Origin: Acidobacteriota bacterium
Lineage (GTDB): Bacteria; Acidobacteriota; Terriglobia; Terriglobales; Acidobacteriaceae
Direction of reading: 5' to 3'
Length of the DNA: 13,240 bases
NCBI GenBank assembly: GCA_021810175.1
Contig: JAJZJJ010000027.1
Coordinates: 1-13,240, forward strand
Numbering within the stretch: the stretch's first letter is position 1; each line of letters opens with the position of its first letter. The notes under the pieces are model-generated. The model made no database searches. It was not told the DNA's origin and worked only from the letters and a program-made list of their open reading frames with translations. The position numbers and the translations under genes are program-made. Positions 1 to 7,665 of the stretch are shown here, one piece after another.

Positions 1-68
1 AGCCGTTCCTGCCACAGCGATCTGGATGTGTCGCGGCGAAAGATTATCCGCGAAAGGAAGAATCCTTC

Positions 69-923
69 ATGGGGCTGCGGCTGGACCGTGCCGGAACCAT
101 TTACGTTGGGCGCCTGCTCCGTTGGCGCCTCCGCCGCGAGCGGAGAATTCCCATCCTCATGTACCACAGCGTGGCCGATGAGGATGAGTCAGCGGTTCGG
201 CCCTACTATCGTCTTTCCACCTCGCCCGCGCGGTTTGTGCAGCAAATGGGCTGGCTGTATGAGCACGGTTATCGAACCGTGAGCCTGGCCTGGGCGGTGC
301 GAGCGCTGCGCAGGGGCGGCACGGCCGCGCGGAAAGTGGTCATCACTTTTGACGACGGCTACCGCAATTTCCGCGAACATGCCGTTCCTGTGCTGGAGCG
401 GTTTGGGTTTACCGCCTCCATGTTTTTGCCCACCGCTTCGATTGCGGATCGGCCGCTGGTCTTCAACCGGCGCGAATGCATGACCTGGGACGAGGTTCGC
501 GATCTCCAGAAGCGAGGTATCTCGTTCGGCTCCCACACCGTCAGCCATCCGCAGTTGCACGGTCTCGATGAGGAGCGCATTCGCCAGGAGATCACGCGCT
601 CACGGCAGACGATCGAAGACCGAACGGGAGTCGGCGTGGATTCCTTTGCCTATCCTTACGCCTTTCCGCAGGCCGACGAGCCCTTCAAGGCCATGCTCCG
701 GAAGCTGCTGGAGGAAAGTGGATATCGCTATGGTGTCTGCACCAGCATCGGGCGGGCCGGACTGGCGAGCGATCCCCTGTTTCTGGAAAGACTTCCGGTC
801 AACGACGGCGATGATGCCGCCCTGCTGGAAGCCAAACTCGCCGGAGCCTACGACTGGGTCGGCAACGTGCAGTCACTCGCCAAGCGGCTCCGGAAGCCTC
901 GCGTCTGGACGGCTGGCGCATGA
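69..923 (+). CDS. NodB-type polysaccharide deacetylase
   Basis: 284-aa protein of carbohydrate esterase family 4, which removes acetyl groups from N- or O-acetylated sugars. The NodB motifs are in order. TFDDG has D95 (expected catalytic base) and D96 (metal ligand). SHTVSH has H156 and H160, the other two metal ligands. FAYPY at about 193-197 is the usual third motif. The N-terminal part carries ILMYHSV and a segment typical of the YadE/PgaB-like branch. I see no clear signal peptide, although the N-terminus is very Arg-rich (LLRWRLRRERR), so a cytoplasmic or membrane-associated site is likely. The ATG is preceded by a good Shine-Dalgarno (GAAAGGAAG about 8 bases upstream), which decides the start. 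The frame is open upstream to the window edge, so a longer protein cannot be strictly excluded. The 68 bases before it show no recognisable gene end. It heads the polysaccharide genes here, but a 311-base gap separates it from the next gene. The exact substrate is unknown. Confidence 0.93.
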   Translation: MGLRLDRAGTIYVGRLLRWRLRRERRIPILMYHSVADEDESAVRPYYRLSTSPARFVQQMGWLYEHGYRTVSLAWAVRALRRGGTAARKVVITFDDGYRNFREHAVPVLERFGFTASMFLPTASIADRPLVFNRRECMTWDEVRDLQKRGISFGSHTVSHPQLHGLDEERIRQEITRSRQTIEDRTGVGVDSFAYPYAFPQADEPFKAMLRKLLEESGYRYGVCTSIGRAGLASDPLFLERLPVNDGDDAALLEAKLAGAYDWVGNVQSLAKRLRKPRVWTAGA

Positions 924-1234
924 ATCCAAAAAGGTATCGACAGCGGTAACTTTTTACACGACTCCTTCAGGAGTCTTTGCAGTTCCGGCCCATACTAAGC
1001 GATGCGCATTCCGGCGCATGTCCCGCGGACACCTGATCCCGCATGTTGGACGAGGCTCCGCATATTCAGCCAGATAGGCCCGAACGCCGCAGCGTCGACC
1101 CGAGCATCTCAGTGCAGAATCCACCGCGCACCATCTCGGCTCGCAGGAGTGGTCATCGGCTTGCAGCGCGTGTAGCCAACTCGTCCCGCGTAGATGGATC
1201 ATGGTTCGGCGCGTTCCTCGGAGGAAAGTCTTCC
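924..1234. other. Intergenic region with several small hairpins
   Basis: This 311-base gap lies between the deacetylase and the secreted beta-helix gene. It holds a terminator-like hairpin (960-978), a 6-bp stem ATGCGC/GCGCAT with loop ATTCCG (1002-1019), and a 5-bp stem TGTCC/GGACA with loop CGC (1019-1031). The beta-helix frame stays open back to an ATG at 1043. The translation there is Arg/Ser-rich and unlike the family, so I treat it as noncoding leader. I could not place a convincing -35/-10 pair. The region is the best place for a promoter of the downstream genes, but that is inference. Confidence 0.5.
960..978 (+). terminator. Weak Rho-independent terminator-like hairpin
   Basis: A perfect 6-bp stem GACTCC/GGAGTC closes a TTCA tetraloop and is followed by only three T residues, 36 bases after the stop codon of the first deacetylase gene. 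Position and shape fit an intrinsic terminator, but the stem and U-tract are short, so termination may be partial. Confidence 0.4.
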
Positions 1235-2854
1235 ATGTTTGGGAAGTCGCGTTTAGGGAGTGCCGTGCTCTGTGCCGCACTCGCGTTTGGCGTTCTGGCA
1301 CCGGCAAGTGCCCACGCTGTCGATGTTTACGTGGCCCAGAGTGCCGCCGGCGGCAACAACGGGGCCGATTGTGCCGATGCGCGCGCCGTCGGCTCGCTCA
1401 CCTCGGCCGACTGGACCGCAGGCAATACGATTCACCTCTGCGGAACCATCACCAGCGCCATCTCCGCCCAGGGCAGCGGAACCAGCTCCAGTCCCATCAC
1501 CCTTCTGTTCGACTCGGCCACGAAAGGCCAGATTGCGATGCCAGCAATCCCCAACAGCGGTGTGCTGTTGCTCAACAACTACAACTACATCACCGTGGAT
1601 GGCGGTGGCACTGGGATCATTCAGAGCACGAACAACGGCAGTCCTGCGTCCATCTGTCCGGGAAGTCCGTACACCAACGATGTGAATAACAGCACCGCGA
1701 TCGACGTTCGGTCGAGCACGGGGATTACGATTAAGGGCCTCACCATCGGCCCGCTCTACTACCACGTCTGTACCGCCGACGATGGAGCCGTGAACAGCGG
1801 GCTCGATGCTCCAGGTCCAGTGGGTATCCACTACGACGCAGCCGCCAATCTCACCGTCGATCACACCACGATGCACGATCTGGGCTGGGCGCTGTGGGGC
1901 TACGGCAATAACATCACCGTCTCCAACGACACTTTCTACAATTTCGATCACGGCCTGGCAGTGGGCGAGGTGACCAACGCAGGCGTCTCCAACGGCATCT
2001 ACTTCTTCGGCAATCACGCCTATAACGCGAGCGTCTGGGACACCAACGACAATTCGTTCCATCACGACGGCATCCACCTCTACGCCTACTGCAGCGACGG
2101 CAACAGTTTCTGTTCGGGTACTTACATCACCAACGTCTACATCTACAACAACGTCTTCGACGGGACCTGGGGCAACAACGTCAATTCTCCGGTCTTCTTC
2201 GAAAACAACATTCAGACAGCGTACGTCTTCAATAACTACTTCAACGGATCGCAGATGGTGCACTGGGGCGTTGGCATTCTCGAAGATCTGGGCGCAAATG
2301 TCTATACCTACAACAATACGATCCTTGGATACTCAACCAACGACGGAAACCCCGCCGCCTTCAAGTTCGGCGGCCCGACCGCTGTGGTGAAAAACAACGT
2401 CGTCAGCACCGCCAACAGCCTCGTTACCGACTCCGGTACCTGGGTCGACGGCAGCGCCGACACCATGACCATGTCCAACAACATCTACGCCAACGGCGGA
2501 AGCAATGCATTCGTCTATTGCCCGCCTTCAGGCGGTAGCTGCAGCTATCTCGGCAGTGGCTCCTATTCGACCTGGGCATCGGACACCGGTGAAACCGCCG
2601 GTTCGTATAGCTCCAGCGCGAATCTGAGCAGCACGGGAATTCCCCAGAGTGGCTCGCCGGCGATTCAGGCGGGCGCAAACCTGACCAGCGTCTGCAGCGG
2701 GCAGCCCAATCCCGGCCTGGGCGCTCTGTGTTTCGACGCGGCTGGCAATCCTCGACCGACGACCGGTCCCTGGGATGCAGGCGCGTATAACTCCACCAGT
2801 TCCACCGCACTGACCCCGGGCGTTCCCACGAACCTCACCGCAGTCGTTCAGTAG
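1235..2854 (+). CDS. Secreted right-handed parallel beta-helix protein
   Basis: 539-aa exported protein. The start at 1235 was chosen over the in-frame ATG at 1043 because it gives a textbook signal peptide: KSR positive end, hydrophobic core VLCAALAFGVLAP, and an AHA site giving cleavage after about residue 28. It also has a strong Shine-Dalgarno (GGAGGAAAG) upstream. The mature part begins DVYVAQS and is rich in Asn, Gly, Ser and Thr. Repeated strand-turn units such as NNITVSNDTFYNF and TNVYIYNNVFDG mark a right-handed parallel beta-helix of the pectate-lyase/NosD superfamily. Near the end, RPTTGPWDAGAY resembles the conserved closing motif of these proteins, followed by a short tail PGVPTNLTAVVQ that looks like the first strand of a fibronectin-III-like domain. 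The fold is used by polysaccharide lyases, C5-epimerases and glycan-binding proteins. I cannot identify catalytic residues, so activity is undetermined. The setting suggests it acts on the exported polysaccharide. Confidence 0.88.
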   Translation: MFGKSRLGSAVLCAALAFGVLAPASAHAVDVYVAQSAAGGNNGADCADARAVGSLTSADWTAGNTIHLCGTITSAISAQGSGTSSSPITLLFDSATKGQIAMPAIPNSGVLLLNNYNYITVDGGGTGIIQSTNNGSPASICPGSPYTNDVNNSTAIDVRSSTGITIKGLTIGPLYYHVCTADDGAVNSGLDAPGPVGIHYDAAANLTVDHTTMHDLGWALWGYGNNITVSNDTFYNFDHGLAVGEVTNAGVSNGIYFFGNHAYNASVWDTNDNSFHHDGIHLYAYCSDGNSFCSGTYITNVYIYNNVFDGTWGNNVNSPVFFENNIQTAYVFNNYFNGSQMVHWGVGILEDLGANVYTYNNTILGYSTNDGNPAAFKFGGPTAVVKNNVVSTANSLVTDSGTWVDGSADTMTMSNNIYANGGSNAFVYCPPSGGSCSYLGSGSYSTWASDTGETAGSYSSSANLSSTGIPQSGSPAIQAGANLTSVCSGQPNPGLGALCFDAAGNPRPTTGPWDAGAYNSTSSTALTPGVPTNLTAVVQ

Positions 2855-2872
2855 GGTAGCCAAAGTCTCCGC

Positions 2873-2923
2873 GGAGCCGTCGGCTGGGGATTCTCAGCCA
2901 GCGGCTCCCGAGGCACCGGAGCC
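2873..2923 (+). promoter_or_regulatory. Inverted repeat with two mutually exclusive hairpins
   Basis: The spacer before the GT4 gene holds GGAGCCG (2873-2879) facing CGGCTCC (2902-2908), with an inner stem GGCTG/CAGCC (2882-2886 with 2895-2899) and an 8-base loop. The middle segment GGCTCC (2903-2908) can instead pair with GGAGCC (2918-2923), so the two structures exclude each other. There is no U-tract, so this is not a normal terminator. It could be an mRNA-stability or attenuator-like element at the junction between the secreted protein and the assembly genes. The function is inference. Confidence 0.4.
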
Positions 2924-2947
2924 AGCGTCTCCGTATCAGCCCACACC

Positions 2948-4090
2948 ATGACTTCGCCCCTGCGGGTTGGCTTCCTGACAAAATGGGACCCTGCGGATCC
3001 CAGGTCCTGGTCCGGGACGATGTTCTCCATGTTCAGAGCCCTCGGCCAGAGTGGGCTGGAGGTGAAACCTCTGGGCCCAATGAAGGCGCTGTCGCGCGGC
3101 GGTCTGCGCGTCATCGATTCCGTCATTCGCAAAGTATCGGGACACAGTTACGATTACCGCCATAGTTTTGCCGTCTCCACAGAGTACGGCATTCGCTTCG
3201 GCCGCAGGCTCGCTGAACTGGACGTGATCTTTGCTCCGGTGGCCTGCTGCGAAATCGGCATGCTGGAAACGGATCTCCCTATTGTTTATATGACGGATAT
3301 GCTCATGGCGGACTGCCTGAACTACCATCCCAAATATCGCCAGATATTCGGCTTTTCGCAGCGGGAAGCCGAGAGGATCGAGCGACGGGCCATGGCGAAA
3401 GCGGCGTCATTTTTGTGCCCCTCGAACTGGACCGCGCAGACGGCGACTCGCAGTTACGGAATGCCGGCGGATCGCGTCCACATGATTCCGTTTGGCGCCA
3501 ATCTTCCCCAGGTGCCCTCCCGGGCGCAGGCGATCGCAAAGAGAGATCAGAGCGTGTGCAGGCTTCTGCTGCTGGGCGTGAGCTGGGCTGCCAAGGGCGG
3601 AGCAATTGCGCTGGAAGTGCTGCAGCACCTGCTCAATGCCGGCCTGAATGCCGAGCTGACGGTGTGCGGATGTGTGCCTCCAGCCGGCGTGTCGCATCCC
3701 CGGCTTAGAGTGATTCCTTTCCTGAGCAAGCGCGACCCGGCCCAGACCGAGCAGCTGGTCAGCCTGCTCTGCGCTTCCAGCTTTCTTCTCCTCCCCACGC
3801 AGGCGGAGGCCTTTGGGATCGTCTTCTGTGAAGCAAGCGCCTGCGGCGTACCCTCCATCGCCCGCAATACTGGCGGCGTGGGCGGAGCCGTCAGGGATGG
3901 CGTCAACGGCTACAAGGTTCCGGAGACCGCCGGTCCGGAGGCCTATGCCCGGATCATTCTCGACCTGTTTCGCGACCGTGCCAGATATCAGGCCCTCCGC
4001 GTTTCGTCGCGCGATCTGTACGAGAGCCGCCTGAACTGGGATGCCTGGGGCCGCGATACGCAGGCGGTGATTGCCGGCGTCGCTCGCTGA
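2948..4090 (+). CDS. GT4-family glycosyltransferase (GT-B fold)
   Basis: 380-aa retaining glycosyltransferase of the GT4 type, expected to move a sugar from a nucleotide donor onto the growing lipid-linked oligosaccharide at the inner face of the cytoplasmic membrane. The N-terminal Rossmann half begins RVGFLTKWD. The C-terminal donor-binding half shows LLLGVSWAAKGG with K216, and the E-x7-E motif EAFGIVFCE (E287 and E295), followed by ASACGVPSIA and GGVGGAVRDGVNG as in typical GT4 enzymes. Length fits the family. The first ATG of the frame is at 2948. The Shine-Dalgarno is poor, and no alternative start exists between it and the previous stop codon in the same frame. It follows the beta-helix gene by 93 bases and precedes the Wzy-like gene by 43 bases. 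The sugar specificity cannot be read from the sequence. Confidence 0.93.
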   Translation: MTSPLRVGFLTKWDPADPRSWSGTMFSMFRALGQSGLEVKPLGPMKALSRGGLRVIDSVIRKVSGHSYDYRHSFAVSTEYGIRFGRRLAELDVIFAPVACCEIGMLETDLPIVYMTDMLMADCLNYHPKYRQIFGFSQREAERIERRAMAKAASFLCPSNWTAQTATRSYGMPADRVHMIPFGANLPQVPSRAQAIAKRDQSVCRLLLLGVSWAAKGGAIALEVLQHLLNAGLNAELTVCGCVPPAGVSHPRLRVIPFLSKRDPAQTEQLVSLLCASSFLLLPTQAEAFGIVFCEASACGVPSIARNTGGVGGAVRDGVNGYKVPETAGPEAYARIILDLFRDRARYQALRVSSRDLYESRLNWDAWGRDTQAVIAGVAR

Positions 4091-4133
4091 AGCGTCTTCG
4101 TTCCGCGCGCCCGTTGCGGGCGGGAACCATCTC

Positions 4134-5549
4134 ATGCCACCAAAAGATTTCCATTTCGGCGGAGGACCGACGGAGAGCACCATCTACCCGCTGGTGGTGA
4201 TCGCCCTGCTCGTCGTCTGCGGGCTCATCCTTGCACGGCCGCGAAGAACACTGCTTCTGCCCTTCCTGTGGCTGGTGATCCTCACACCGAACAACCAGCA
4301 GCTGTACCTCGGCGGCATGCACTGGTCCGTGTTGCGCATTGCCGTGCTCTTCGGCTGCATCCGGCTGGTGATCGAGAGGATCAGGGGGAACCGTAAACTC
4401 TTTGCCGCCGGAATCACCGGTATCGACTGGGCGGTTTTCGGCTCCGAGCTCGGGCTCTGCATTGCGCCCATCCTTCTGTACCGCACGCCCGCGATTATTC
4501 CCACGCAGGCGGGGACGCTCTTCCAGGATGTCGGCGGATATCTCCTTCTGCGGTTTCTCATTCAGGACGAGAAAGATATTCGGCACCTCATCCGCGGCAT
4601 GGCTCCCCTCGCACTCACTCTGGGCCTGTGCATGCTGGGCGAGCAGATCTTCAGAGTCAATGTCTTCGGCGTGCTGCAGACTGTACCGTTCGCCCCCATT
4701 CTGCGCAACGGAATTGTGCGCGCCCAGGCGGGGTTCGCTCATCCGATCCTGGCCGGCTGCGTTGGAGCTACTCTGGCTCCGCTGTTCTACTGGCTATGGC
4801 GGTTGGGCGGCTCGCGTAAGCTGGCGATCGTGGGCATCACCGGCAGTCTGCTCATGGTGGGGGCCTCTGCATCCAGCACGCCGGCACTCGGCTTCGCCGG
4901 TGGCATCCTCGCGCTTTGCCTCTGGCCCGTGCGGCGCTGGATGCGGCAGCTCCGCTGGGGCATGGCGCTCATTATCCTCGGCCTGCAGATTGCGATGAAG
5001 GCGCCGGTCTGGTTCCTCATCGCGCGTGTGAATGTGACCGGGTCCTCGGACTCCTATGATCGTGCCAAGCTCATCGACACCTGCGTGCAGCATTTTCACG
5101 ACTGGTGGCTGATTGGCGCCGATTCGTCCAAATGGGGATGGGACATGTGGGACCTCTCCAACCGCTTTGTCGGCGTGGCGGAAACAGGTGGCCTCATTTC
5201 GCTCGTGCTGTTCATCCTGGTGATCTCGCGCGCCTTCGGCCGGCTGGGCAAAGCCAGGAAGAGAGTGGCCGGAAATCCCCGCCAGGAGTGGCTCGTCTGG
5301 GCTCTGGGCGCGGTTCTGTTTGCCCACATCCTCTGCTACATCGGGGTCTCCTACTTCGATCAGACGGTCGTGTGGTGGTTCGCGACTCTCGCCGCAATCG
5401 TTGCCGCCGGCACCTTCAGGGGCAAACTGCCGTACAGCCTGAAAGTTGTTGCTCGCCAGCAGAAGCTGCCACGCGCCGAGCAGCAGCGACCCCTCGCTCC
5501 GCAGTTCCCGGGCGCAACGGCCAGCGCCGCATCGATCCCCAGTTGCTGA
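4134..5549 (+). CDS. O-antigen ligase / Wzy-like polymerase membrane protein
   Basis: 471-aa polytopic inner-membrane protein of the O-antigen ligase/polymerase (Wzy/WaaL) type, which polymerises undecaprenyl-linked repeat units or transfers finished chains on the periplasmic side. About ten or more hydrophobic segments are visible, for example residues 18-34, 40-51, 65-80, 203-222, 230-245, 250-264, 276-290, 353-366, 388-405 and 412-426. The GFAHPILAG stretch at 200-208 matches the core ligase motif. A large polar loop at about 295-350 carries LIGADSSKWGWDMWDLSN, where members of this superfamily bind substrate. The C-terminus is a polar, Pro/Gln-rich tail of about 40 residues. I chose ATG 4134, with GGCGGGA upstream, instead of a TTG at 4071 that would overlap the previous gene. 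Polymerase and ligase cannot be told apart from sequence. Polymerase is favoured because a Wzx-like gene is in the same cluster. Confidence 0.87.
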   Translation: MPPKDFHFGGGPTESTIYPLVVIALLVVCGLILARPRRTLLLPFLWLVILTPNNQQLYLGGMHWSVLRIAVLFGCIRLVIERIRGNRKLFAAGITGIDWAVFGSELGLCIAPILLYRTPAIIPTQAGTLFQDVGGYLLLRFLIQDEKDIRHLIRGMAPLALTLGLCMLGEQIFRVNVFGVLQTVPFAPILRNGIVRAQAGFAHPILAGCVGATLAPLFYWLWRLGGSRKLAIVGITGSLLMVGASASSTPALGFAGGILALCLWPVRRWMRQLRWGMALIILGLQIAMKAPVWFLIARVNVTGSSDSYDRAKLIDTCVQHFHDWWLIGADSSKWGWDMWDLSNRFVGVAETGGLISLVLFILVISRAFGRLGKARKRVAGNPRQEWLVWALGAVLFAHILCYIGVSYFDQTVVWWFATLAAIVAAGTFRGKLPYSLKVVARQQKLPRAEQQRPLAPQFPGATASAASIPSC

Positions 5550-5625
5550 CGGCTTGCATTCGGCTCCCGCATCGCACGCCGTCGCGAAACAACAACCGCT
5601 TAGGGCACCTCGCAGAGAAGACTGT

Positions 5626-7590
5626 ATGTACGAAAGTGAAGCCAACTCCATCGTGGAATCTGTGCAGCAGCTTCCCCAGGATGTTGTGGACAGATTTGCA
5701 GAGCTGAAGAACAGGATCCAGCGTCGTACTGTGATCGCCTGGGGCGAGCATTGCACGGAATGTGGCTGGCCAACCTGCTACTCAACCTGCGACCTCTATT
5801 CGCCACGCGAAGACCGCAAATGCCGCCGTTTTATGGATGGGATGGTTCGCATTGAAGCTCCGGAATCTCCCAATCGCTACCTGGTCAAGATTCGTTTCAA
5901 GCGCTGGGGCATGCTGTGGGCGCGTAGCAACTTCGACCTCGTGGATCCGCGCAGGGCGTTGCGACTGGAGAGCCGCGATTATCGGCTGGGAAAAACCATT
6001 CAGGCTTTGCCCGGCGTCAACCTGCGGCGTCGCGTGACATGGAAACGCTATGTCATCAAGAAGCGGCTCGCCAGCCGTTACGCCTCGCAGCCGCGGAAGC
6101 CCGCGTATTTCGTCCTTGAATGCTATAACCCGGGGCCGAAGCCGATCCAGCTGACGCTGCGCATTCGCTCGCTGATCAGCGATCACCCATTTCCGCGCCT
6201 GGTCCAGCTGGCTCCGGGCTTCTCGCAGCTTCGCCAGCTTACCGAAGCCCCGCTTCCGTTCCAGACCCTGATCAGCGCGCCCGTCGGTTTCGCACGCATC
6301 GAAGTGCCATTTGAAAAGATGGCGTCCGTACTTGACCTCAATGCCCCGTTCCGCATCGACCTTACCCCCAATGAAATCGAGGACGGGGCGACGCTGTATC
6401 TCGGCGTAATGGATTTCGTCTGCATGGAGCCGGCGCTAACCCAGGCCGCACAGCCCCACGTCGCGTCGGACGAGGCGCGAAAAGTAAAGTGCGTTGTGTG
6501 GGATCTCGACAACACCCTCTGGAACGGCACCCTCGCCGAGGATGGACTTGAACGCCTGCAGCTCAGGCCTGGCATGCCGGACCTCATCAGAGCGCTGGAT
6601 CAACGCGGCATTCTGCAGTCAGTGGCCAGCAAAAACAATCCTGACGATGCCCTGGCGGCGCTGAGGAAGTTCGGGCTCGACAGCTGGTTCCTGTATCCGC
6701 AGATCTCCTGGTCGCCGAAAAGCGAAGGGGTGCGAGCAATCGCAAAGGCGCTCAATATCCACATTGACACGCTCCTCCTGATCGACGATTCCGAGTTCGA
6801 GCTGAACGAAGTGCGGTCTGCCTGCCCGGGTGTCCGCGTTCTGAATGCCGCCGAGTGCGCGGGGCTTCTGCAGCGTCCGGAGCTGGATGTACCGGTGACC
6901 GCTGAAAGCGCAGCCCGGCGCTCCCTGTATCAGGTGGAAGCGGTGCGGGCGGCGAGCGCGCAGAGCTTCGGACAGGATTATCTGGCCTTCCTGCGAGACT
7001 GCCAGATCACGCTGGAGATCCGGCCGCTGTCGGACGAAAACCTGCAGCGCGTGCATGAGCTTACCCAGCGCACCAATCAGCTGAACTTCTCCGGCAATCG
7101 CTATAGCCTCGAAGTTCTCCGCGAGATTCGCAACTCCGCCCATCTCGACACTTACGTTCTCAGCTGCCGGGACCGCTTCGGCCAATATGGCGTGATCGGT
7201 TTTTCCATCGTGGATCGGCCTCGCTCCAAAATGACGGACCTGATGTTCAGTTGCCGCATCCAGTCCAAGCGCATCGAGCATGCATTTCTGAATTACCTGA
7301 TTGCCAGATACTGCGCGGAATCCGGCTCGGATTTCTATGCCATCTACCGCCGCACGGACCGCAATGCGGCGGCCGGGAAAGTCTTCACCGATCTCGGCCT
7401 GGTCATGCTGTCCGAACAGGGCGGCGTGTCGCAGTGGGCCTGGCATCATGATCGCCCCGTTTTCGATGAGGGTGTGGTGCATATTCAGGCCCACATGCAC
7501 CCTCCGCACACTCCCATGGGTGACAACGGCATGCTGCTGACGAGCGGAGCCTCGCCAAAAGAAGTGGAATCCCGCAGAACGGCCGACTGA
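5626..7590 (+). CDS. FkbH-like HAD-IIIC protein with Cys-rich N-terminus
   Basis: 654-aa multidomain protein. Residues 43-66 hold a tight cysteine cluster C-x2-C-x4-C-x3-C-x10-C (C43, C46, C51, C55, C66), a spacing that could bind zinc or an Fe-S cluster. Residues of about 80-275 look beta-rich, with strands such as YFVLECYNPG and LYLGVMDFV, possibly a jelly-roll. From about 287 an FkbH-type HAD domain begins: WDLDNTLWNG gives D293 and D295 with T297, then ASKNNPDDA, then LLIDDSEFELNEV. The C-terminal part (from about 465), with LTQRTNQLNFSG and FGQYGVIGFSIVD, is the GNAT-like domain of FkbH proteins. Known FkbH enzymes dephosphorylate 1,3-bisphosphoglycerate and load glyceryl onto an acyl carrier protein. 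By analogy this one may make or move a glyceryl or similar acyl group for the polysaccharide. No carrier protein is visible nearby. ATG 5626, with AGAAG upstream, is preferred over a TTG at 5446 inside the previous gene. Confidence 0.85.
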   Translation: MYESEANSIVESVQQLPQDVVDRFAELKNRIQRRTVIAWGEHCTECGWPTCYSTCDLYSPREDRKCRRFMDGMVRIEAPESPNRYLVKIRFKRWGMLWARSNFDLVDPRRALRLESRDYRLGKTIQALPGVNLRRRVTWKRYVIKKRLASRYASQPRKPAYFVLECYNPGPKPIQLTLRIRSLISDHPFPRLVQLAPGFSQLRQLTEAPLPFQTLISAPVGFARIEVPFEKMASVLDLNAPFRIDLTPNEIEDGATLYLGVMDFVCMEPALTQAAQPHVASDEARKVKCVVWDLDNTLWNGTLAEDGLERLQLRPGMPDLIRALDQRGILQSVASKNNPDDALAALRKFGLDSWFLYPQISWSPKSEGVRAIAKALNIHIDTLLLIDDSEFELNEVRSACPGVRVLNAAECAGLLQRPELDVPVTAESAARRSLYQVEAVRAASAQSFGQDYLAFLRDCQITLEIRPLSDENLQRVHELTQRTNQLNFSGNRYSLEVLREIRNSAHLDTYVLSCRDRFGQYGVIGFSIVDRPRSKMTDLMFSCRIQSKRIEHAFLNYLIARYCAESGSDFYAIYRRTDRNAAAGKVFTDLGLVMLSEQGGVSQWAWHHDRPVFDEGVVHIQAHMHPPHTPMGDNGMLLTSGASPKEVESRRTAD

Positions 7591-7665
7591 CTGGACGCAG
7601 CGCATGATGGCCCTACGCACTGGAGCGGCGGCCGCCTCCCCTATAAATCGAAAAAAAGAGGAAGC

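Noticed and set aside
28..282. Short GTG-started plus-strand frame overlapping the first deacetylase
   Set aside because: It overlaps the deacetylase in another frame and its translation has no recognisable features. It could be the tail of an upstream gene, but nothing supports that.
1043..1234. N-terminal extension of the beta-helix protein from ATG 1043
   Set aside because: It would bury the signal peptide 64 residues inside the protein. ATG 1235 has a strong Shine-Dalgarno and a standard signal peptide directly after it.
1253..2263. Minus-strand open frame of 336 codons under the beta-helix gene
   Set aside because: Its Val/Asp/Gly-rich repetitive translation simply mirrors the Asn-rich repeats of the real gene on the plus strand.
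2852..2947. Possible TAG readthrough joining the beta-helix protein to the GT4 enzyme
   Set aside because: The frame is indeed open from 2855 into the glycosyltransferase, but a secreted protein fused to a cytoplasmic enzyme makes no sense, and 93 bases without a stop is unremarkable in GC-rich DNA.
7626..7665. GC palindrome and TATAAA before the first GT2 gene as terminator plus promoter
   Set aside because: The palindrome (GGCGGCCGCC) has no adjacent U-tract and no matching -35 box is found at the right distance from TATAAA, so neither is supported as a feature.
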